DNA of 7,766 nt from JAAFKA01 sp044348925 (GCA_044348925.1 JBIKRY010000233.1:1-7766), one strand, 5' to 3'; counted from the first letter of the stretch, positions 1 to 4,259 are shown. A program made the numbers and translations. Notes: generated from the letters alone by a model not told the origin.

Positions 1-2
1 CC

Positions 3-152
3 AATGTAATTAATGGAAATCTGTTTTATGCAGATTATGTTCCCGATATGACTGTAGCAGATTTTCTTAAATCGGTGAAAAATCTATTTTGTTTGCATTA
101 CGAAATAGACAACAAGAAAAAAGAATTCTATGCTTTATTGCCTTTTAAAAGG
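3..152 (+). pseudogene. C-terminal or broken fragment of a possible phage structural (tail) protein
   Basis: The frame is open from the window edge and reads NVINGNLFYADYVPDMTVAD, continuing FLKSVKNLFCLHYEIDNKKK. The pattern PDMTVxDFLKSVxxLF followed by a short beta-like segment resembles phage tail or baseplate-associated proteins of Bacteroidota; this is recall of a pattern, not a search result. The frame does not stop here. It runs on through a terminator hairpin and antisense to the repressor gene until about 479, where the translation no longer looks like protein. A stop (TAA, 145-147) sits in the +1 frame just before the terminator. The simplest reading is a gene whose original end was lost by an indel or recombination near 120-150. 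The upstream part lies outside the window, so its length and intactness are unknown. Confidence 0.35.
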
Positions 153-153
153 C

Positions 154-179
154 ACAACCCGCCTTGTGCGGGTTGTTTT
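154..179 (+). terminator. Intrinsic terminator after the phage-like fragment
   Basis: ACAACCCGC (154-162) and GCGGGTTGT (168-176) form a perfect nine-pair GC-rich stem with a CTTGT loop, followed by TTT. It would end rightward transcription of the gene entering from the left, before it runs into the convergent repressor gene. Confidence 0.6.
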
Positions 180-225
180 GTGGAGACGGTGGGACAGACT
201 AAAAACCCACCAACACCCCACAAAA
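176..225. repeat. Extended inverted repeat in the convergent gap
   Basis: TTTTGTGG (176-183) pairs with CCACAAAA (218-225) and, inside it, GGTGGG (188-193) pairs with CCCACC (206-211). The minus strand at about 182-196 reads like the 3' end of a tRNA (TCCCACCGTCTCCA), but the T-loop consensus is absent. It may be a terminator for the repressor gene or a relic of an attachment site; neither is proved. Confidence 0.35.
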
Positions 226-311
226 CAAAGCATTTTGTACCATTGCTAACACTTTGCAAAAAACTAAGCCAAAGTCCCCTAAAAGAAACTCGACAGATAG
301 AACACCGAAAA

Positions 312-785
312 TTACTTACCAGCAGGAGCAGACTCACCCGAAAAAGTAGGGGCTTGACCTGTTGGAGTATTCGGTTGGCTATGTTCCATCTCTTTATTCT
401 TTCCCAAACTTTGAGAACTACCCCCTCCTTGATATTTATTGATAAGCCCTTTCAAAAAAGTATTTTCATTCTGCAATAATCCTATTTGTCTTTCATAAAG
501 TTCTATTACTTTATCATCGAGAGTTTTTACAGATTTACTTGAATTATTTTTAGGCTTTTCAGTAACTTCAATTACTTTTTCAATTTCTTTTTCAGTTTCA
601 TTGAAAAATGAAGTTAAAGGAATTGCAAAAATTTCAGCAAACTTTTCAAGAATTTCCGTGCTAATGTGTGGTTTACGGAAAATATCATAAATTGCTGTTG
701 TAGATTTGTCAAGTTTAGACGCAAGGTCAGATGGCGTAAAACCTTGTAAATCAGCATAATACTTTATTTTTTCTCCTAAGTGCAT
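312..785 (-). CDS. XRE-family helix-turn-helix regulator, phage repressor-like
   Basis: This 157-residue protein has an N-terminal XRE/Cro-CI-type domain (about residues 4-62). The segment TPSDLASKLDKSTTAIYDIF fits helices 2 and 3 of the fold, and the domain ends with a typical amphipathic stretch (LEKFAEIFAIPLTSFF). A Glu/Lys-rich linker (62-80) leads to a probable leucine-rich coiled coil (about 86-118, DDKVIELYERQIGLLQNENT), which would make it a dimer or higher oligomer. The tail is Gly/Ser/Pro-rich and looks disordered. There is no LexA-like peptidase domain, so any induction would not be by RecA-stimulated self-cleavage. The layout HTH-linker-coiled coil is common in repressors of Bacteroidota phages and integrative elements. 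It is divergent from the 961 gene across a gap holding a 13-bp palindrome, which suggests control of both promoters. The HTH call is secure; the phage repressor role is inferred from position. Confidence 0.85.
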   Translation of the reverse strand: MHLGEKIKYYADLQGFTPSDLASKLDKSTTAIYDIFRKPHISTEILEKFAEIFAIPLTSFFNETEKEIEKVIEVTEKPKNNSSKSVKTLDDKVIELYERQIGLLQNENTFLKGLINKYQGGGSSQSLGKNKEMEHSQPNTPTGQAPTFSGESAPAGK

Positions 786-833
786 AGCTTTATAAAATTT
801 AATTTAAAAAAATATTGAAAATATTTTAAGTAA

Positions 834-846
834 AACTTGACAAGTT
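834..846. promoter_or_regulatory. Palindromic candidate operator between divergent genes
   Basis: AACTTGACAAGTT is a perfect palindrome with a central A, about 49 bases upstream of the repressor start and 115 upstream of the 961 ATG. An AT-rich palindrome with core AAAATATTTT (818-827) lies next to it, but that could be composition alone. A TTTG at 864-867 followed 17 bases later by TAGAATG (885-891) loosely fits a Bacteroidota -33/-7 promoter for the rightward gene. The palindrome is the most natural binding site for the adjacent XRE protein; this is inferred from position. Confidence 0.4.
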
Positions 847-960
847 CTTTTTTTCTTTATTCCTTTGTTACATACTTAAACGGTTAGAATGTTTAACAGT
901 TTAACAAAAGTAAAATATTTGCAAGTAATAAGCAAAAATAATATAGACGTTTTTAAGATT

Positions 961-1218
961 ATGGCAAAAAAAGAAACTCGTATCACCATTTTAACAGACG
1001 AAAAACTGCACGACAAAGTGGGCAAAATAGATAGAGCAAATGTTCGGGCTTTTAACGACTATATGCGTGAGCAAGCCAAATATTTTGCAGAAAATGAAAC
1101 CTATTTAGCATCACTTTATAAACAAAAAAAAGCAGATGAAAAAAAGCAACGCAAGACCAGCAGCACCAAGAAAAGTACAAAATCTACTGCAACGGATACT
1201 GCCCTTTTTGCAGAATAA
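961..1218 (+). CDS. Small basic unknown protein, first rightward gene after the repressor
   Basis: I do not recognise this 85-residue protein. It begins MAKKETRITILTDEKLHDKV and looks mainly helical (residues 15-58). It ends in a low-complexity tail rich in Lys, Ser and Thr (KKQRKTSSTKKSTKSTATDT). The frame is open from ATG 889, but I prefer ATG 961: the 24 added residues look unlike the rest, and a possible promoter element would overlap the 889 start. The basic, low-complexity tail is compatible with nucleic-acid binding, though that is only a composition argument. As the first gene transcribed away from a repressor, it sits where phages place early regulators such as Cro-like or antirepressor proteins. 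Its 3' end overlaps the 1136-1324 frame by 83 bases. Confidence 0.6.
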   Translation: MAKKETRITILTDEKLHDKVGKIDRANVRAFNDYMREQAKYFAENETYLASLYKQKKADEKKQRKTSSTKKSTKSTATDTALFAE

Positions 1219-1324
1219 AGAACTATTGCACGAAGTAGAAACTACGATAACAGACATAGACGATTATCGAGATGTAAGAAAAGAAGACAATATCAGGTGC
1301 GAATTGAAAAAAACTAAAAAATAA
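1136..1324 (+). CDS. Overlapping small ORF, or frameshifted 3' half of the preceding gene
   Basis: This 62-residue frame begins inside the 961 gene, in the +1 frame, with 83 bases of overlap. The non-overlapping part (ELLHEVETTITDIDDYRDVR) is charged and looks protein-like, and the frame stops at TAA 1322-1324, within the first copy of the SD leader repeat. No SD precedes ATG 1136. Two explanations compete. It may be a translationally coupled small gene. Or the 961 gene once continued in this frame and a length change in one of the A-runs near 1133-1145 split it, giving the 961 gene a spurious Lys/Ser/Thr tail. The A AAA AAG in that stretch would give a -1 shift, which is the wrong direction for programmed frameshifting into this frame. 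Confidence 0.35.
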   Translation: MKKSNARPAAPRKVQNLLQRILPFLQNKELLHEVETTITDIDDYRDVRKEDNIRCELKKTKK

Positions 1325-1346
1325 GGAGGGAATTTTTATGGAAAAC
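1310..1346 (+). repeat. 37-bp translation-start repeat, copy 1
   Basis: This is identical over 37 bases to 1858-1894 (offset 548). It contains TAAGGAGG, eight bases complementary to the 16S rRNA 3' end, eight bases before the ATG at 1338, and extends through the first three codons (Met-Glu-Asn). The left part also encodes the last residues and stop of the 1136-1324 frame. Confidence 0.85.
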
Positions 1347-1841
1347 GTAACATACGGGCAAAAATATTTAGACGTTAATACTCATATAGGCAATACAAAG
1401 CAAGACCCTAATGATTATGAGTCTTATGAAGATTACGAAAATGAATGTTCTTTTATTGCTCAATTACAAAATTATATGTTTTTTTTAAAACAGTTTCCAG
1501 AAAATGACTTGCTAAAAGAAGAACACGAGTTTAATGCGTACTTAAACAGTGACGCAAGTAAATCTATACTTGTTCGTCATGTCAGTATAACAGATGGAAA
1601 TTTTATGAAAGCACAACACAACGAAATTTTAGTAGAAATTACCATTGAAGGCAAAAAATCTACTATCCGAATTACGCCCGAAGGCTGCGAAATACCCAAG
1701 AATTTAGATTTAGAGAAAACAAGAAACATTTTTAATATTATTGCTTCTGAAATCAGTAGAAATAATTTAATAGAAATGTACTACCAAGCTTTATTTAAGC
1801 CTGATAGTGAGAAAATAGTACCAGCACAAAGAAAAGGCTAA
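1338..1841 (+). CDS. Unknown 167-residue acidic protein with a strong SD
   Basis: I do not recognise a family. The start is fixed by the SD AAGGAGG eight bases upstream. The first 40 residues are rich in Asp, Glu, Tyr and Asn (DPNDYESYEDYENECSFIAQ). A helical stretch follows (LQNYMFFLKQFPENDLLKEE), then a beta-type region around residues 85-125 (ILVEITIEGKKSTIRITPEG) and C-terminal helices. There is no signal peptide or transmembrane segment, so it should be cytoplasmic. The acidic N-terminus is reminiscent of small phage proteins that occupy nucleic-acid-binding surfaces, but that is only a compositional analogy. It is followed by the 1886 gene, 44 bases downstream, which carries the same leader and the same MEN N-terminus; the two may be co-transcribed. 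The strength of the SD in a phylum that seldom uses one suggests high expression. Confidence 0.75.
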   Translation: MENVTYGQKYLDVNTHIGNTKQDPNDYESYEDYENECSFIAQLQNYMFFLKQFPENDLLKEEHEFNAYLNSDASKSILVRHVSITDGNFMKAQHNEILVEITIEGKKSTIRITPEGCEIPKNLDLEKTRNIFNIIASEISRNNLIEMYYQALFKPDSEKIVPAQRKG

Positions 1842-1857
1842 TCAAGTGCAAGTAAAC

Positions 1858-1894
1858 AAAACTAAAAAATAAGGAGGGAATTTTTATGGAAAAC
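1858..1894 (+). repeat. 37-bp translation-start repeat, copy 2
   Basis: This is an exact copy of 1310-1346, again carrying AAGGAGGGAATTTTTATG and the codons for MEN. It retains the A-rich stretch that in copy 1 codes for the end of the preceding ORF. The leader therefore seems to have been copied together with a little upstream coding sequence. Confidence 0.85.
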
Positions 1895-2080
1895 ACGACA
1901 GAAGAAGTGCCAAAATTGGAAGTAATCTTTAAACAAGAAGGCAAAAAAGATATAGTTTTTAAACTTTCGCAGGAATTTGGGGCATCAATTGATACAAATT
2001 ATATACACATTCAATTGATTGTAGAGTATCTGCAAAGCTATATAAATTATCGTAATGCTTTGCAGATGCTATATGTATAA
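1886..2080 (+). CDS. Unknown 64-residue protein with the repeated SD leader
   Basis: This small protein, MENTTEEVPKLEVIFKQEGK then KDIVFKLSQEFGASIDTNYI, looks like a beta hairpin followed by a helix (HIQLIVEYLQSYINYRNALQ). No family is recognised. The start is certain from the SD leader, which is identical over 37 bases to that of the 1338 gene. Beyond MEN and general acidity the two proteins do not align obviously. Its stop codon lies inside a hairpin shared with the convergent minus-strand gene (2088-2309), so the two form a tail-to-tail pair. A similar pair is found at 2430/2908. It is cytoplasmic, with no membrane segment. A regulatory or inhibitory role would suit the size, but nothing in the sequence shows it. 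Confidence 0.7.
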   Translation: MENTTEEVPKLEVIFKQEGKKDIVFKLSQEFGASIDTNYIHIQLIVEYLQSYINYRNALQMLYV

Positions 2081-2097
2081 GCTTCAATTAGCTTATA
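2076..2097. terminator. Bidirectional hairpin between convergent genes
   Basis: TATAAGCT (2076-2083) and AGCTTATA (2090-2097) form an eight-pair stem around the loop TCAATT. Both the plus-strand stop (2078-2080) and the minus-strand stop (2088-2090) lie in it. There is no strong T-run, so termination would be modest. Confidence 0.45.
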
Positions 2098-2309
2098 TTA
2101 ACAAATGTTGAAGGAGTAGGTATTCTTACAGGCACAATAACAGATAATGTTTTGCCATTAAAAGTGGTTTGCCAGTGAGGATATTCTTTGACTAATTCAT
2201 AACCAATTTTAGTAATTTGATTTTGAATTGCTTCTGTATCAACAGAAAAAATACCGTTTGCATCAGCATCAAAAGAAGCTGTATAGTAATTTAAAATGAC
2301 ATTTGCCAT
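2088..2309 (-). CDS. Unknown 73-residue beta-rich protein
   Basis: This protein begins MANVILNYYTASFDADANGI. The mix of short hydrophobic strands and Gly/Asn/Asp turns, followed by a helix (EAIQNQITKIGYELVKEYPH) and a strand (KTLSVIVPVRIPTPSTF), suggests a small alpha/beta fold. No family is recognised. It converges with the 1886 gene (stops seven bases apart) and is divergent from the 2430 gene. Its start codon lies in the left arm of an inverted repeat (CCATAGCA, 2306-2313) whose partner TGCTATGG is at 2366-2373. The 2600-2908 gene has the same start context (CTATGGCAAATG on the minus strand), so the two share a 5' control element even though the proteins differ. Confidence 0.6.
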   Translation of the reverse strand: MANVILNYYTASFDADANGIFSVDTEAIQNQITKIGYELVKEYPHWQTTFNGKTLSVIVPVRIPTPSTFVNIS

Positions 2310-2373
2310 AGCATTGAAGTTTTAAAATTTTGTGATTGTGAACTACAAAGCTACTAAAAATCTCTTGCTATGG
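2306..2373. repeat. Inverted repeat CCATAGCA/TGCTATGG spanning a divergent gap
   Basis: The arms at 2306-2313 and 2366-2373 are perfect complements separated by 52 bases. The left arm contains the start codon of the minus gene; the right arm contains an ATG that opens only an eight-codon frame. A longer version of the same arrangement is found at 2905-2984. Confidence 0.5.
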
Positions 2374-2410
2374 TTAATAAAACTAAGAATAATTAATTAG
2401 GAATTTTAAC

Positions 2411-2433
2411 AAATAAGGAGGGAATTTTTATGG
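2411..2433 (+). repeat. Translation-start repeat, copy 3 (23 bp)
   Basis: The 23-base core of the leader, including AAGGAGGGAATTTTTATG, is identical to 1316-1338 region copies 1 and 2, but the flanks and downstream codons differ. The conserved unit is therefore the SD, spacer and ATG. Confidence 0.8.
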
Positions 2434-2603
2434 TAATATTTACAAAGAAAGTGGAGATTTTGGAGATAAGATATGACCTTATGGTTAGTTATTTTCAAAC
2501 CTCAAGAATAACATACCAAACAAGTTATTACCTATTTGGTATATTATTTTGGAGAGCAAAGCTAATTAAAAATAGTCCACTTAAAACTAGTCCACGTTAT
2601 TAA
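2430..2603 (+). CDS. 57-residue small protein with the repeated SD leader
   Basis: A frame of 57 codons starts at the ATG of the third leader copy, so it has one of the best ribosome-binding sites in the window. The protein begins MVIFTKKVEILEIRYDLMVS. It is basic overall, rich in aromatic residues, with a hydrophobic stretch (QTSYYLFGILFWRAKLIKN, about residues 31-48) that could touch a membrane but is short for a span. It ends at TAA 2601-2603, overlapping the last four bases of the convergent minus gene. Twelve bases coding for its YLFG segment (2528-2539) are the exact inverse of those coding for YLFG near the end of that minus gene (2613-2624), so part of this ORF may derive from an inverted duplication of that gene. 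No family is recognised. Confidence 0.5.
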   Translation: MVIFTKKVEILEIRYDLMVSYFQTSRITYQTSYYLFGILFWRAKLIKNSPLKTSPRY

Positions 2604-2624
2604 GATTTGTTGCCAAATAGGTAA
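2528..2624. repeat. 12-bp inverted repeat linking two convergent gene ends
   Basis: TTACCTATTTGG (2528-2539) and CCAAATAGGTAA (2613-2624) are exact inverse copies. One lies in the 57-codon plus ORF and the other near the 3' end of the minus gene, where both encode YLFG. A short direct repeat TAGTCCAC (2573-2580, 2588-2595) lies between. Confidence 0.6.
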
Positions 2625-2908
2625 ACATCGTGTTTTTGACAAAATTCAAAACCCTGAATAGTAAGCCTATACGTATTTTTGGTTGTATATTCAGAGCCTT
2701 TGTTCGTAGAGCTAATTAAGCCATTTGGTGTAACCATAGTACCAATAAAAGAATCGACATCATCTTTTTCTGGGCTTTTTAAGTCTTTGAGATGTGGCAA
2801 GATAGTATCTAAACTATAATATTGTGCATTGCCAAAATGAGGATACAGAAATTGTAAAATTTCTTTGAAATAATTGGGCGTAGTTTCGCCAACAACAGCA
2901 TTTGCCAT
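2600..2908 (-). CDS. Possible winged-helix protein of 102 residues
   Basis: The protein starts MANAVVGETTPNYFKEILQF. Helices cover about residues 12-45 and 52-62, followed by a loop (NGLISSTNKGSEYTTKN) and a strand-helix ending YRLTIQGFEFCQKHD. The last motif resembles the wing and final helix of winged-helix regulators (commonly YxLTxxGxxF), so a DNA-binding role is plausible; the resemblance is by eye only. It converges on the 57-codon ORF with a four-base overlap and shares its start context with the 2088-2309 gene. It is divergent from the operon holding the DUF1874 gene, so if it is a regulator it is well placed to act on that operon, much as Aca proteins regulate anti-CRISPR operons. 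Confidence 0.6.
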   Translation of the reverse strand: MANAVVGETTPNYFKEILQFLYPHFGNAQYYSLDTILPHLKDLKSPEKDDVDSFIGTMVTPNGLISSTNKGSEYTTKNTYRLTIQGFEFCQKHDVYLFGNKS

Positions 2909-2984
2909 AGTTCTAAATAGTTTAAATTGTGAAAGTTAGTTTTCGGCATGAAAACTTTTGCAAGTTAATAAATTTAGACTATGG
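2905..2984. repeat. Inverted repeat CCATAG...CTATGG spanning the second divergent gap
   Basis: CCATAGTTCTAAA (2905-2917) is complementary to TTTAGACTATGG (2973-2984) except for one extra T. The start codon of the minus gene lies in the left arm. The gap resembles 2306-2373 also in an internal TTTAAA/TTGTGA stretch and in CTATGGT plus AATAA to the right. Confidence 0.55.
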
Positions 2985-3017
2985 TAATAATTAAAATACC
3001 AAAAAATAAGCAAAAAT

Positions 3018-3236
3018 ATGGACGCACAACGCAACGAAATTAGACGGCTACACCATGTATGTGCCGAATATAGAGAAGAAAAAAAAGAAGGTATCCGAAT
3101 GTTGTTAGAAAAATTTGCAGGCAAACTTAGCCTCCAAGAAATTATAACAATAGCCGAAGGTTTCTCGGCAAAAGAATACCTAAAAGAAGAAATCCTTTGC
3201 TACATAAGCATAGAACCAAAAGAATTCAAATTTTAA
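3018..3236 (+). CDS. Unknown 72-residue helical protein, operon partner of the DUF1874 gene
   Basis: The protein starts MDAQRNEIRRLHHVCAEYRE and is highly charged and almost wholly helical by appearance (EEKKEGIRMLLEKFAGKLSL, then QEIITIAEGFSAKEYLKEEI). No known motif is seen. No SD precedes the ATG, as is usual here; the context AAAAAT-ATG is A-rich. The DUF1874 gene starts 16 bases after its stop on the same strand, so the two are very probably co-transcribed. Small proteins next to an anti-CRISPR-family gene are often other anti-defence factors or their regulators; that inference rests only on position. It lacks an obvious helix-turn-helix, so an inhibitor or accessory protein seems at least as likely as a regulator. 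Confidence 0.65.
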   Translation: MDAQRNEIRRLHHVCAEYREEKKEGIRMLLEKFAGKLSLQEIITIAEGFSAKEYLKEEILCYISIEPKEFKF

Positions 3237-3252
3237 AACCCAAATAATTTAT

Positions 3253-3594
3253 ATGAAAATAGCAATATTGAACACAAGCATCTTAACAAGTTATGGGTGT
3301 TATGATTACAGAAAAATATCTGTAGAAGATGCTAAAAAATTGGTTGCAACTGGTTTTGAATCTTATGTAGGTCATCAATCAACCTGTGATGTACTCAAAC
3401 AATTATTGGACATTGAAGTGCCAATGAACCGACAACAATACAGCCAAAAAGTCGGAGAAAGTGCCTTGGTGTTTAAATTAAAAGGCAGACCAGAAGAAGG
3501 AAAAATCCTAAGTGCAGAAGAGATAGAAGCCATCGGCTATGAATTTGGAATACTGGAACATATGGAGATAACATACAGTGAAATTCCAGAATAA
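3253..3594 (+). CDS. acrIII-1: DUF1874 (STIV B116-like) protein, AcrIII-1/Crn2-type ring nuclease
   Basis: This 113-residue protein has the hallmarks of the DUF1874 family: ILNTSILTSYG at the N-terminus, GHQSTCDVLKQLL, then VPMNR and ALVFKLKGRPEEGKILSAEE. Viral members (AcrIII-1, for example SIRV1 gp29) are dimeric enzymes that cleave the type III CRISPR second messenger cyclic tetra-adenylate and so switch off the ancillary nucleases; bacterial CRISPR-linked members are called Crn2. In SIRV1 gp29 the key residues are His47, Arg85 and Glu88. Here His41, Arg79 and Glu82 keep the same spacing (38 and 41 residues), so the enzyme is predicted to be active. Length is normal for the family and no fusion is present. 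There is no CRISPR array or cas gene in the window, and phage-like genes are nearby, so an anti-CRISPR role is favoured over a host Crn2 role. Relatives also occur on integrative elements (YddF of ICEBs1). The enzymatic assignment is homology-based. Confidence 0.9.
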   Translation: MKIAILNTSILTSYGCYDYRKISVEDAKKLVATGFESYVGHQSTCDVLKQLLDIEVPMNRQQYSQKVGESALVFKLKGRPEEGKILSAEEIEAIGYEFGILEHMEITYSEIPE

Positions 3595-3605
3595 ATAAAT
3601 GTAAA

Positions 3606-3669
3606 TAGCCCTGCAAAAAAAACATAGTTTATCCCCAGACTATCTTTTTGACGACCAAGTGCAGGGCTA
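3606..3669. repeat. 64-nt nested hairpin downstream of the DUF1874 gene
   Basis: TAGCCCTGCA (3606-3615) and TGCAGGGCTA (3660-3669) are perfect 10-base arms. Within them an A-run faces a T-run (3645-3649), and ATAGT (3624-3628) pairs with ACTAT (3639-3643) around a TTATCCCCAG loop. It lacks a terminal T-run, so it is not a classic terminator. It could be a transcript 3' end, a small structured RNA or a recombination site. Confidence 0.6.
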
Positions 3670-3698
3670 AAAATTAGCTATAAAAACAATAAAATTGA

Positions 3699-3959
3699 AT
3701 GTATCCATTTTTTAGAGTAGATAATAAGGAATATGAACAGGGCGAAACAGCAACCGCCTACAAATTTATATCTGAAAGTAGATATGATAGAATAGTTTAT
3801 CGAAAGTTTATAAGTGGGCATCAATGGTATAGCTACGAAAAACATAATGATAATGATATTGATGTAAATGCAGCGTATCATTTTGAAACTTTTGCAGCCA
3901 TAAACGAAGATACCTATAACAGTATTTTAGATGATTTTATGAATTGGCAAGCTAATTAA
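3699..3959 (+). CDS. Unknown 86-residue acidic, aromatic-rich protein
   Basis: The protein begins MYPFFRVDNKEYEQGETATA and ends SILDDFMNWQAN. It is rich in Tyr, Phe, Asp and Asn, with no membrane segment, signal peptide or known motif. The YxxY and HFETFAAINEDTYNSILDDF stretches suggest a small alpha/beta fold. It lies between the nested hairpin and the tRNA, 29 bases after the hairpin, with no close partner on its strand. Its acidic character is compatible with a nucleic-acid-mimic inhibitor, but that is a guess from composition. The frame has no better start nearby and no SD. Confidence 0.6.
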   Translation: MYPFFRVDNKEYEQGETATAYKFISESRYDRIVYRKFISGHQWYSYEKHNDNDIDVNAAYHFETFAAINEDTYNSILDDFMNWQAN

Positions 3960-4007
3960 CTGCGAAAATTAGCCTACAAACTTAGTATGCATAGTGAAAG
4001 GGAGAGT

Positions 4008-4036
4008 ACTCATCAAGTCTTTTAGACTTGATGAGT
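4008..4036. repeat. 12-bp perfect hairpin just upstream of the tRNA gene
   Basis: ACTCATCAAGTC (4008-4019) and GACTTGATGAGT (4025-4036) form a perfect stem with loop TTTTA, ending 18 bases before the tRNA. No T-run follows in either direction, so it is not an obvious terminator; a processing signal or palindromic repeat is possible. Confidence 0.65.
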
Positions 4037-4054
4037 CTAAAATTAAAATCTTAT

Positions 4055-4130
4055 TGCGTGGTAGAGCAGTGGTTAGCTCGTTGGGCTCATAACCCAGAGG
4101 TCGGTGGTTCGAGTCCACCCTACGCTACCA
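4055..4130 (+). tRNA. tRNA-Met(CAT), initiator type
   Basis: The 76-nt gene folds fully. The acceptor strands are TGCGTGG (4055-4061) and CTACGCT (4120-4126), followed by A and an encoded CCA. The D stem is GAGC/GCTC, the anticodon arm TTGGG-CTCATAA-CCCAG with anticodon CAT at 4088-4090, and the T arm GGTGG-TTCGAGT-CCACC. Three features point to formyl-Met initiator rather than elongator tRNA: an unpaired first acceptor position (T1 facing T72), three consecutive G:C pairs in the anticodon stem (GGG/CCC), and A11:T24 in the D stem. Bacterial initiator tRNAs use these for formylation and P-site entry. It could be the host's own gene beside an inserted element, or cargo carried by a phage or plasmid. 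No duplicate of its 3' end is seen in the window. Confidence 0.92.
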
Positions 4131-4170
4131 ATAATTTACTGATTGTTTTATTTATTTATTTTTTATAAGT

Positions 4171-4197
4171 GATGGGTAGGTTTTTAATCTACCTATC
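4171..4197. repeat. Hairpin downstream of the tRNA
   Basis: GATGGGTAG (4171-4179) pairs with CTACCTATC (4189-4197), nine pairs with one G-T, around a T-rich loop. It may help end or process the tRNA transcript, though no T-run follows. Confidence 0.4.
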
Positions 4198-4259
4198 CTT
4201 GAAAAAAAATATAGGAGCAGAAATTTAAGAATTAGAAATTCATTAAAAACAGATTTCAG

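Noticed and set aside
153..479. Plus-strand continuation of the open frame (48-479)
   Set aside because: It runs through a terminator and antisense to a convincing HTH gene; composition past 152 is not protein-like.
1133..1146. A AAA AAG slippery heptamer as programmed -1 frameshift site
   Set aside because: The heptamer is in the right register for -1, but the downstream open frame is +1, so slippage there would not reach it.
2969..3041. ATG at 2981 opening a 20-codon frame before the 3018 gene
   Set aside because: No SD, too short, and the ATG is explained by the CTATGG inverted-repeat arm.
3606..3669. Integron attC site
   Set aside because: The arms lack the RYYYAAC/GTTRRRY ends and the paired region has no characteristic extrahelical bases; no integron integrase is seen.
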